Positions 56,671 to 64,000 of a DNA stretch of 64,000 bases are shown here, piece after piece. A program made the position numbers and the translations under genes. The DNA is from Chryseobacterium sp. (GTDB taxonomy: Bacteria > Bacteroidota > Bacteroidia > Flavobacteriales > Weeksellaceae). The DNA lies in the NCBI GenBank assembly GCA_031286615.1, contig JAITUA010000020.1:310001-374000 (forward strand). Reading direction: 5' to 3'. The notes below the pieces were generated by a model. The model saw only the letters and a list, made by a program, of their open reading frames with translations. It did not search any database and had not been told where the DNA came from. Numbering within the stretch: position 1 is the stretch's first letter; each line of letters begins with the position of its first letter.

Positions 56671-56796
56671 GCTGATAAGCAGTATCATGAAAGAAGTTCG
56701 CTAAAAGGGCAGACACCTTACATTTCTTATCAAAAGGAAAAAAAGCTAATTTTTACCGTGCATTTCCTTACCCAATTTAGCACCTTTCAATTTTAA
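56671..56796 (+). pseudogene. Transposase C-terminal remnant, IS3-like
   Basis: A 41-codon open stretch that ends in a stop and reads YHERSSLKGQTPYISYQKEKK, recalling the (H)SSLKGxTPxxAY ending of integrase-core transposases of the IS3 type. No start codon, no upstream catalytic domain and no terminal repeats are present, so it is a leftover of an insertion. Confidence 0.5.
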
Positions 56797-56863
56797 TATG
56801 AAAAATTGTTTTCTCATAAATAGAATTGGTTTTGAGCTATAGCTCAAATAATTAGTTTCTTGG

Positions 56864-57181
56864 CTATATCCAATGATATGGTTTATCCTTACGGTTAATA
56901 TAGCAGTGCATCTCCTCTTTTTTTAGTTCAGGAAAAAATTCTATAGCTTTATCAATTGCATAATTCGGCAGGAAATGGATTTCGTCACGAATTGCTTTGA
57001 CTACTTTTTCGTAAGTATAAAATTCTACAATTCTATCAATGTCGTTTTGATTACCACGTTCAACAATACGGGCAATAATTGATTTATAGGCTTTATCTAG
57101 ATCCATCGCATCTAAATCAAAATCCCAAAAAAATGAAGGATCGATATCAAAGCATGGCCTTTTTTTATTTCCTGTTTTCAT
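56864..57181 (-). CDS. DUF6922 protein, probable partner of the AbiEii-like gene
   Basis: From the ATG at 57181 the protein has 105 residues; the upstream ATG at 57235 lies inside the preceding gene and is less likely. DUF6922 features are FDIDPSFFWDFDLDAMDLDKAYKSIIARIVERGNQNDIDRIVEFY. Proteins of this type are encoded next to AbiEii-like nucleotidyltransferases in Bacteroidota and are presumed antitoxins. Here it is the second gene, 37 bases after the transferase. Antitoxins usually come first, so the order is noteworthy. Confidence 0.68.
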   Translation of the reverse strand: MKTGNKKRPCFDIDPSFFWDFDLDAMDLDKAYKSIIARIVERGNQNDIDRIVEFYTYEKVVKAIRDEIHFLPNYAIDKAIEFFPELKKEEMHCYINRKDKPYHWI

Positions 57182-57218
57182 AGTATAAATATACTGAATA
57201 ATAGTGATATATAAAAGT

Positions 57219-57899
57219 TTAACGCTTGAATCCACGTCCCTTTTGTTTATTATTTTGCTCTTTGATTTCAGTAAATTTAAGTAATGGGTTATGAACTGAT
57301 TTTTTTAGTCTTTCTTCTATCTTTTTCCAGGTTATATCTTTACCTTTTATCATCTTGACTTGCACATTCCTATCAATACTGTCGTGATGTAATAAACTTA
57401 AGGCAGCAAGTGAGGGATTTCCTCTGTACTTTTTTTGATAAAAGTCAAGATAAGTCTTAAGGGAATTGTGTTCCAGTAGAAAATACATATCAACGAAATC
57501 TTTTATTCTGCTTCCATCTTGAAATATAGCGTGAATTTTCATAGCCCCTATATCCTCAAGGGATGCCAACCTAATGTCTTCTTTTGTTATTATTGTAGGC
57601 AATTGCCATGGATACTGATGGGCAAGGATATCGACCTTGATTTCAGATATTTTCAAAAGTAATGTATTTTCAAATGTATTTTTAATTTCTACAGGATAGT
57701 TATCCGAGAGATAGTTTAGGACAGACCTCTCATTAAAGGGTTTAGTTGTAAACAGATCAATATCAATACTTAAACGATGGCCAAGTATTAGACTGAGTGC
57801 AGTACCACCTACCAAGGTAAAATCTTTTAGTCTTTCCTCTTTCATCAGTTTTTGAAGAAGTTCCCACATTTCCTTACTGACGGTTTCTTTATGTAGCAT
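57219..57899 (-). CDS. AbiEii/AbiGii-type nucleotidyltransferase toxin
   Basis: A 226-residue nucleotidyltransferase. The catalytic motif is LVGGTALSLILGHRLSIDIDLF, with G31-G32-T33 and the acidic pair D46/D48; the third acidic site is in EIKVDILAHQ. The helical C-terminal part has ASLEDIGAMKIHAIFQDGSRIKDFVDMYFLL, all typical of AbiEii toxins that add nucleotides to tRNA or other targets in abortive-infection or toxin-antitoxin systems. The real target is unknown. An inverted repeat lies between its start and the next gene upstream. Confidence 0.85.
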   Translation of the reverse strand: MLHKETVSKEMWELLQKLMKEERLKDFTLVGGTALSLILGHRLSIDIDLFTTKPFNERSVLNYLSDNYPVEIKNTFENTLLLKISEIKVDILAHQYPWQLPTIITKEDIRLASLEDIGAMKIHAIFQDGSRIKDFVDMYFLLEHNSLKTYLDFYQKKYRGNPSLAALSLLHHDSIDRNVQVKMIKGKDITWKKIEERLKKSVHNPLLKFTEIKEQNNKQKGRGFKR

Positions 57900-57904
57900 A
57901 TTTT

Positions 57905-57933
57905 CATTTTTCAGAAAATTAATTCTGAAAATG
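57905..57933 (-). promoter_or_regulatory. Dyad upstream of the AbiEii-like gene, possible autoregulatory operator
   Basis: TTTTCAGAA (57908-57916) and TTCTGAAAA (57923-57931) are perfect inverted copies around AATTAA, 9 bases before the start codon at 57899. Antitoxin-linked operons are often repressed through such repeats. It could instead be a weak terminator for leftward transcription. Confidence 0.45.
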
Positions 57934-58582
57934 AGATATGACTTTACAATGGCGTTGCAAGGAACTATTTGGCTATGATTATCAATGAAAGTCTAGATTA
58001 TCAGCCTTTTATTGATGGAGATACTAGTAAGTGGAATTACAATTTTTTCTGTTGGTAGTTAGTACCTGCATACTGATACAGTCCACTTAAATTTTAATAT
58101 AGTTTATTCTTATAATTGGCTCTTATAATTTTAAGAAGTCCGCCTTTTAGTTGGATACCTCGTTTTGTGTTTTTTTAAAGATGTATGAAAATCCCGGTGT
58201 TATAAAAAGTAATGTTCCAAAATTCTATTTTAAGAATGGATCTATTGTCTATTAAAATGCTTGCAATTTTAAAACTACGCGGAGAAGTTAGGAGCTCATT
58301 CGCAACTTTGAAAGTCCTTACGTCCTAACAAAGTTGCTGCTTCGCTCTGTGAGACTTTTGAATTGGTAAGAAATTTTCTTTAGTCTATGAATATGACTTT
58401 AATTTAAAATTATGTTTTTTTAGAGGTATTTCATACTTATTCTCATAGTTTCAAATTTATTATTAATGCGACAAGTTTTGTCGTTTAGACCGTATATTTT
58501 TGTGAAATAAATATAATTCGATGGTCTAAAAATATAGCTGTAATCATTTAAATACAAATGTTTATTGTTTCTTAAAAAATGT
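57934..58582. other. Non-coding right edge of the accessory island
   Basis: No supported gene in about 650 bases. GCAACTTTG (58303-58311) and CAAAGTTGC (58329-58337) form an inverted repeat that, with flanking AGTTAGGA/TCCTAAC, could fold into a larger structure. Short open stretches read like decayed coding sequence but match nothing I recognise. Confidence 0.4.
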
Positions 58583-58590
58583 TAAATTTG
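58583..58590 (+). promoter_or_regulatory. -7 box of the T9SS/RHS operon
   Basis: TAAATTTG matches TAnnTTTG and lies 45 bases before the start at 58636. TTG at 58565-58567 is 15 bases upstream, closer than the usual 19, so the promoter is tentative. Confidence 0.4.
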
Positions 58591-58635
58591 CCACGTTATT
58601 AACAAAAACTCATTATTAACTCAAAAAACACGGGA

Positions 58636-60177
58636 ATGAAAAAAATCTATCTCGGTGCATTTACTTTATGCACAGTACTGAGTATCTCTGCTCAGGAAGT
58701 GGTATGGCAGAAAGATATCAAATCCTCTACCCAGGATTTTCTTAGCCAGGTCACTACAACTATTGATCAGCAGTATCTTATCACGGGAAGCTCGATTCAG
58801 AGCAACAAATTACAACAAGCAAACAAGCAGAACAACGGTTATGATTTCCATCTTGTAAAACTGAACCAACAGGGAGAAGAAGCTTGGGAAAAATACTTCT
58901 CAGGAGTAAATCATGATTATTTATCAGCAACCGTTACCACACAAGATGGTGGATTTTTATTAGCAGGAACATCCTATTCGGGAAAAGGGCTGGATAAAAA
59001 AGAAGATTCCAAGGGTGGGTCAGATATCTGGCTGATCAGAATCAATGAATTTGGTGATGAATTGTGGCAGAAAACCTTGGGAAGCTCTTCCGATGAAGAA
59101 ACCAGAGCGGTTATTCAAACTACAGACTTAGGATTCTTTGTTGCAGGGAATGTTCAAAATTCTTCAAAAGGCTACGGCTCTAAAGACGTCTTAATTACCA
59201 AAATTGATAAAAACGGAAAAGAACTCTCCCAATTAATCTTAGGCGGAAAAGGCTTAGACGAAGTAGAAAAGATGACTCCAACGAGAGATGGCGGAGCATT
59301 GCTTGGAATTTATTCCAGAAGCTCACTGGGAGGAACAAAGAAAACTGAAAATTTCGGTGAAGGAGACTACTGGATCGTAAAACTCGATAAAAACGGAAAA
59401 GTAGAATGGGAAAAGAACTTTGGAGGAAAAGGTGATGATCATATCAGAACGCTAGTATTAACTTCAAATGGCTTTGTTATCGGTGGAGAATCCAGATCAG
59501 AAAGATCAGGCAATAAGACTGTAGGTCTGGAAGAAGGAACAGACCTTTGGCTGATTTCTTTGAATGAAAGAGGAGAAGAGCAGTGGCAGAAATCCTACAA
59601 CTTAAAAAACAGAGATATTTTGATGGGAATGAGCGTTCTTCATTCTGCGGATGACAAATCTTCCAAAGGAATTTTATTAGGAGGCTATACTCAGGCAGAA
59701 GGAAGAATTCAAACGGATGATGAAACCTTCTGGATGCTCTACTTGGATCAGAATGGCAATGAACAGTGGAGAAAACACGTCAAGGGAGAATCCAGAAAGA
59801 AGGAAGAAAGGCTTTCCGATTTAAAGTTGAACAGAGACGGTTCTATTGTCTTAGCTGGAACGAGTGCGGAAGAATTAGGGAAAGAAAACTGGAAGATCGT
59901 AAAGCTGGGAGACAAACAGGTTGATCAGTTAATCGAGAAGTATGATATCAAGATCTATCCGAACCCTGTATCAGATTACGCTTATGTGGAAATCGGTTTT
60001 GATTTTAAAGAAGCTGAGATTCTATTGTATGATATGAGCGGAAGACAGCTTCAGAGCATAAAAACTAAAAATAAAGTGACTAAGATTAATACACAGGCAC
60101 TCATTCAGGGGGCTTATCTGGTGACCATTAAGACTGATAATAATAAAGTGGTGAATACCAAATTGTTAAAAAAATAA
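58636..60177 (+). CDS. T9SS type A protein with propeller-like repeats, upstream of RHS genes
   Basis: A 513-residue secreted protein. Signal peptide at 1-19 (CTVLSISA/Q). About seven repeats of the kind DIWLIRINEFGDELWQKTLG, each ending in a GS/GN and a T-x-DGGFLLAG-type strand, suggest a beta-propeller. The C-terminal domain is a T9SS type A sorting domain (IKIYPNPVSDYAYVEIGFD ... IQGAYLVTIKTDNNK). It lies 4 bases upstream of an RHS-like gene, so it is likely co-transcribed and co-secreted or displayed with it. The ligand is unknown. Confidence 0.85.
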   Translation: MKKIYLGAFTLCTVLSISAQEVVWQKDIKSSTQDFLSQVTTTIDQQYLITGSSIQSNKLQQANKQNNGYDFHLVKLNQQGEEAWEKYFSGVNHDYLSATVTTQDGGFLLAGTSYSGKGLDKKEDSKGGSDIWLIRINEFGDELWQKTLGSSSDEETRAVIQTTDLGFFVAGNVQNSSKGYGSKDVLITKIDKNGKELSQLILGGKGLDEVEKMTPTRDGGALLGIYSRSSLGGTKKTENFGEGDYWIVKLDKNGKVEWEKNFGGKGDDHIRTLVLTSNGFVIGGESRSERSGNKTVGLEEGTDLWLISLNERGEEQWQKSYNLKNRDILMGMSVLHSADDKSSKGILLGGYTQAEGRIQTDDETFWMLYLDQNGNEQWRKHVKGESRKKEERLSDLKLNRDGSIVLAGTSAEELGKENWKIVKLGDKQVDQLIEKYDIKIYPNPVSDYAYVEIGFDFKEAEILLYDMSGRQLQSIKTKNKVTKINTQALIQGAYLVTIKTDNNKVVNTKLLKK

Positions 60178-60181
60178 ATTG

Positions 60182-63145
60182 ATGAAAAGAAATACAATAC
60201 TATGGCTTTTATATGTGGCAGGAATATTGGTTGGAATTATCTTCTCCAATGTGTTAAGAGCCCAATCTCAAGAAATTAATTTTGGGGACTTTGCCCACCC
60301 TGTGGCATCAGTATCCTCTTTAGCAGCTTATAATAATAACCAAGCTACAATAGCTAGTGGTACATCAAACGTATCTATTCCTTTGCTTGAGCTTCCTACC
60401 CGTTCCAAGAATATTTCTCTGCCGTTGGCACTGTCTTATAGTTCTATGAACGTAAAATCATTTGAACCTGCCGGAGAAGCAGGTACTGGCTGGTCTCTCT
60501 TTGCTGGAGGAGTGATTTCAAGAGAAATTATAGGCTCCTTAAATGAAGTTCAATACAGTAATAATCCTTTGAGTAATTCCTCTGAGATTTTTGATGATGT
60601 TTACTACTATAATTTACCGGGAGTTTCAGGAAAATTCAAATTTAACAAAAATGCAACTACAGGTAGCATTGATATTGAAAGCCTTTCAGGTAATAAAGTT
60701 AAAATAACATATAATAGGGATAACACCGAAGCCCTTTATTTTACAGTATTAAGTTTTACCATTACAGATGAAAGCGGGTACCAGTATATCTTTAACGATT
60801 ATAGTGAGAGTAGTAATGCTGAGGCTGTTAAAACGTATAGATCAGCCTTCTTTTTAAGCCAGATTAAATTGCCGGATAATACGGTTATTGCAAACTTTGA
60901 GTATAGAAAAGACAGCAAACATGCCACCGAAGAATTGACTTCTCCTATTGTATATAAAAGTTGTAAACTTTCAAAGATAAATGCTGACGGTTTAGGCTCC
61001 GTAAGTATAGATTACCAATATGATGCAACGAAGGAAAAGACAATGAACGATCCTTACAGTATCTCACAAATTCTTTTAAAAGATGTCTGGGGAAGTTTAA
61101 TTTCAGGATATAAATTCGTTTACAACTGGACTCAGCTTTATCCATCCACCTCTTCAGATAATACTGAGGAGAAAGGAAGAAGGTTGCTTGATAAACTGAT
61201 AAGAATTAATAAAGACCAGATAGAATATGAAAAAACAAGTTTTGAGTACAACCCTTATCAGGAAAGTCTAAATGAGAATAATACATATCTTTGTTATGTT
61301 GAGCCTGTTTCCACGCCGGGTAACTTTGAATCTTACCAGATGCCTGGATTATTAAAAAGAATTATCTATCCTATGGGTGGAGTCGCTGAATATAATTATG
61401 AGGCTCATGATTACTTTTTCAATAGAAATACTCCACAGTATTTGGAAAATGCGATGGGCACAGGAAAAATAGTTGATCCATATGTGCAGGACTGGGAGCC
61501 TTTAGTTCCGGTGCTTAATGTAGATACCAATCAAAGTTTAGAATATTCCTTAACCGTTACAGGAGCTCCGGGAGTAAAAAAGTCAGTAGCATTACAATTT
61601 CTTGTCAGTGAATATTACCCACCTGGAATCTGGGTTCCGGACACACCAGATCCAAATGAGCAACCTGATCCGGGAGGTGATCCTCAGCCTGGAGGACATT
61701 ATCATTTTGACTTGACCTATACGTTGAAAAAGAATAGTGAAGTGATGAGTACGTTTTGCATTTCTAATCAGGTATCTATTTATCAATTATTGCCGGGTAC
61801 TTATACGATAACAATTTCAGGAACAGGAGGTAAAGCACAGCTTCTAATGTCTCAAATAAAATTGAAACCTGGTCCTTATCCCAATAAAATCAGTACTTAT
61901 AAGTATGGTCCGAGACTTAAAAGTATCAAATATTACAACAGCAGTACGGAGACTGTTCCAGCGAAAACAGAGCAGTACAACTATGGCTCATTTAGTGATC
62001 CTATTAGTTCCAGTGGTTATATTTTCAGGAATGAAGCTGAAAGCAGTAATTTTTTCCCAGGTTATATATTGTATAAAAATGTATCGGTCAGTGATGGAGA
62101 AAATGGTTTTGTGAGGTATTATTTCAAAAATCCAAATGATTATTCAAAAACGTCATATACAATGGATGGAAATCCAACCACCTTTTGGCAATACTATCCT
62201 ATAACAAAATCCGGTGTATTGGAAAAGAAAGAGGTATATAATGCTCAAAATCAACGATTATCCACTTTAGAATATGAAACAGTATTTGAGACACTTCAAA
62301 ACCTTCCTGACCTTAGAATAGATGAATATGATGGCAATTTGGCAGTATATACTAAGCCTGCTTACATCAAGAAAACTAAAACCACTACAACAAATTTTTC
62401 AGGAAATGTCTTTGCTACAACTATAAGTGAAGCAACTATTAATTCTGACAACTTTAAAACAGGTTTTATGAAAGAAATATCTTCTGATGGCATTACAACA
62501 GAAAGCTGGATACGATATGCTGCTGATAAAAATAATACACAGATGCTGAGTGCCAATATTTTTTCTGTACCACTGGAAACAGAGACGAAGATCAATGGAA
62601 AAATTACAGCTAAAACAGAAAGCTTCTATTCAGACTCGGGAAGATTTGATCCATTATCATTAAAGATAAGCAATACTGATAACGGAAGCAGTAAGACAGC
62701 AGTAAAATATGAGATTTATGATAGCTACGGAAATGTGCGCCAATACATGGTAAATGTTGATGAGAATTCAGGGATAGGATTTCCCGTGGTTTTGATCTGG
62801 GGATATAATCAAACAATGCCTATTGCAAAAATAGAAGGCGCCAGACTCACAGATATAGGAACTCTGGCAGATGATATTGTTTTAAAATCCAATGCTGACA
62901 AAGATGCCTCATCTGAAACAGAATTTGTTAAAGCATTAGACTTGTTCAGGAGTAATACGGCTTTGAAAAATTTTCAGATTACAACCTATACCTACGATCC
63001 CTTAGTAGGTGTAACCACGACAACTCCTCCCAATGGCATTCGTGAGATATATCAATATGATAAAAGCGGGAGGCTGAAAACAGTGGCAGATGTAAATGGG
63101 AATATTCTAAAGGAATATAAGTACAATAATAAGCCACAACCCTAA
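60182..63145 (+). CDS. RHS/YD-repeat-like surface protein
   Basis: A 987-residue protein from the ATG at 60182 (the TTG at 60179 is in frame but adds nothing useful). A basic N-terminus and hydrophobic segment (about 8-28, ending RAQ) act as signal peptide. The front half resembles the SpvB/RHS-type shell start: VASVSSLAAYNNNQATIASGTSNVSIPLLELPTRSKNISLPLALSYSS and AGTGWSLFAGGVISREI. The end has a YD repeat, YDKSGRLKTVADVNGNILKEYKY. There is no toxin domain. It starts 4 bases after the T9SS gene and 18 bases before a second RHS protein, suggesting a joint surface or toxin-delivery unit. Confidence 0.78.
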   Translation: MKRNTILWLLYVAGILVGIIFSNVLRAQSQEINFGDFAHPVASVSSLAAYNNNQATIASGTSNVSIPLLELPTRSKNISLPLALSYSSMNVKSFEPAGEAGTGWSLFAGGVISREIIGSLNEVQYSNNPLSNSSEIFDDVYYYNLPGVSGKFKFNKNATTGSIDIESLSGNKVKITYNRDNTEALYFTVLSFTITDESGYQYIFNDYSESSNAEAVKTYRSAFFLSQIKLPDNTVIANFEYRKDSKHATEELTSPIVYKSCKLSKINADGLGSVSIDYQYDATKEKTMNDPYSISQILLKDVWGSLISGYKFVYNWTQLYPSTSSDNTEEKGRRLLDKLIRINKDQIEYEKTSFEYNPYQESLNENNTYLCYVEPVSTPGNFESYQMPGLLKRIIYPMGGVAEYNYEAHDYFFNRNTPQYLENAMGTGKIVDPYVQDWEPLVPVLNVDTNQSLEYSLTVTGAPGVKKSVALQFLVSEYYPPGIWVPDTPDPNEQPDPGGDPQPGGHYHFDLTYTLKKNSEVMSTFCISNQVSIYQLLPGTYTITISGTGGKAQLLMSQIKLKPGPYPNKISTYKYGPRLKSIKYYNSSTETVPAKTEQYNYGSFSDPISSSGYIFRNEAESSNFFPGYILYKNVSVSDGENGFVRYYFKNPNDYSKTSYTMDGNPTTFWQYYPITKSGVLEKKEVYNAQNQRLSTLEYETVFETLQNLPDLRIDEYDGNLAVYTKPAYIKKTKTTTTNFSGNVFATTISEATINSDNFKTGFMKEISSDGITTESWIRYAADKNNTQMLSANIFSVPLETETKINGKITAKTESFYSDSGRFDPLSLKISNTDNGSSKTAVKYEIYDSYGNVRQYMVNVDENSGIGFPVVLIWGYNQTMPIAKIEGARLTDIGTLADDIVLKSNADKDASSETEFVKALDLFRSNTALKNFQITTYTYDPLVGVTTTTPPNGIREIYQYDKSGRLKTVADVNGNILKEYKYNNKPQP

Positions 63146-63163
63146 CACCTTAAATCTAATAGT

Positions 63164-64000
63164 ATGAAAAATATTATATTGTTTCTCTCTATGTTTCTTT
63201 CTGTTCTGGGCAAGGCACAGAGTTTAACGCAGAGTGAAAACTACATCTACAGCAGAACCTATATGGAAGCTGTTACCTCAGAACAGGCTGGTGCTGCCCA
63301 GATCCAGACTGTACAGTATTTGGACGGATTGGGAAGACCCATTCAGAATATTGCTGTAAAAGCATCTCCTTCAGCAAAAGACATTGTAGTCCCTATTACT
63401 TATGATACTTCCGGAAGGCAAAATAAATCTTATCTTCCACTTCCTACAGCTTCACAGAATGGAGCTTATTTAGCAGGGGCTAACGGAAATTCTGTAAATA
63501 GTTATTATGGCGTATCTAATGCTTACTCGGAAACAGCTTACGAAAAATCTCCATTAGGAAGACCAGAGAAGCAAGCAATGCCTGGAACAGATTGGCAAAT
63601 AACCGGAACGCACACAAAAAAAATGGAGTATTCACTCAATACCGATGGGCAGGTAAAAAGATTTCGGGCGGAAACTGTTTGGAATCCATCAACAGGAATT
63701 TATGATGTTTCTCTAATGTCGGGAGCAGATGATCCTTATACTTCCGGGGGGTACTATAAGGCAGGTACACTGTTTAAAACCGTTTCAAAAGATGAAGATG
63801 GAAATGAAACACAAATATTTACCAACTCACAGGGAAAGAAAATGTTGATCCGCCAGATCAATATTACTGTAGATGGTTTACAGGAGAATCTTGATACATA
63901 CTATGTATATGATGAGACTGGAAATATAGCATTTATAATTCCACCCAAGGCAGCCGTATCTGCTACTATAGCTCAAGTTCAGGCAGTATTGAATACATTA
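63164..64000 (+). CDS. DUF6443 RHS repeat protein, N-terminal fragment
   Basis: The first 279 codons of a gene that runs off the right edge. A signal peptide (LFLSMFLSVLGKA/Q, about 1-19) is followed by a typical DUF6443 start: ENYIYSRTYMEAVT, then IQTVQYLDGLGRPIQNIAVKASPS and later SYLPLPTASQNGAY, YSETAYEKSPLGRPEKQAMPGTDW. DUF6443 proteins in Bacteroidota are large and end in RHS repeat-associated cores that may carry variable toxin tips; the tip and any immunity gene would lie beyond 64000. It is 18 bases after the 60182 gene. Confidence 0.88.
   Translation, partial: MKNIILFLSMFLSVLGKAQSLTQSENYIYSRTYMEAVTSEQAGAAQIQTVQYLDGLGRPIQNIAVKASPSAKDIVVPITYDTSGRQNKSYLPLPTASQNGAYLAGANGNSVNSYYGVSNAYSETAYEKSPLGRPEKQAMPGTDWQITGTHTKKMEYSLNTDGQVKRFRAETVWNPSTGIYDVSLMSGADDPYTSGGYYKAGTLFKTVSKDEDGNETQIFTNSQGKKMLIRQINITVDGLQENLDTYYVYDETGNIAFIIPPKAAVSATIAQVQAVLNTL

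Noticed and set aside
57934-58582. CRISPR array or small RNA suggested by inverted repeats
   Set aside because: No regularly spaced direct repeats; the inverted repeat is single and lacks a promoter and T run.

Overview
The window is a piece of a Flavobacteriia chromosome, most likely Chryseobacterium or a close relative (Weeksellaceae). The evidence is A+T-rich DNA, Bacteroidota promoter boxes of the TAnnTTTG type, three secreted proteins with type IX secretion (T9SS) C-terminal sorting domains, the rpmB-rpmG-DUF4295 ribosomal cluster, a C-to-D MurA and a DUF6443 RHS protein. The genus is an inference; no rRNA is present.

Layout. 1-5 kb: the start of recQ, then three tandem OmpA/TSP3-type outer-membrane genes downstream of folK. 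5-9.3 kb: sppA, a GlsB-like membrane protein, ftsY, an exported Rid-family protein and the ribosomal cluster. 9.5-14.3 kb: a VCBS-repeat T9SS cargo, lnt, a VanZ-like gene and proC. 14.3-21 kb: a four-gene envelope operon (TonB-dependent receptor, DUF4876 surface lipoprotein, DUF6850 barrel, di-haem cytochrome c peroxidase) whose substrate is unknown. 21-24 kb: aminotransferase, lipoprotein, murB. 24-30 kb: a fibronectin-type T9SS cargo, two exported proteins of unknown function and a DUF1801 protein. 30-39.5 kb: mgtC plus a complete HME-RND metal efflux pump, an RhtA-like exporter and a two-component system. 39.5-49.4 kb: a YiiX-like hydrolase, a NIL-domain protein behind a promoter-overlapping dyad, murA with DUF4290, a lipoprotein alpha-amylase, a haem-binding/DCC1 pair, katG and a CBS protein, with several palindromic intergenic repeats.

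49.4-58.6 kb is an accessory island, visibly richer in A+T and littered with remnants (a possible IS end, a broken SDR gene, a transposase tail). It carries a translationally coupled three-gene cassette (STAS/GHKL ATPase, STAS-like DUF4325, single-pass membrane protein) that I do not recognise as a named system, a PD-(D/E)xK nuclease plus Ski2-like helicase pair that resembles Hachiman/AbpAB, and an AbiEii-type nucleotidyltransferase with a DUF6922 partner. This is the best candidate for an anti-phage or conflict region. 58.6-64 kb is a T9SS cargo followed by two RHS/YD-repeat proteins; the last runs off the window.

Family names come from recognising motifs by eye. No database search was run, and statements about G+C are visual impressions.
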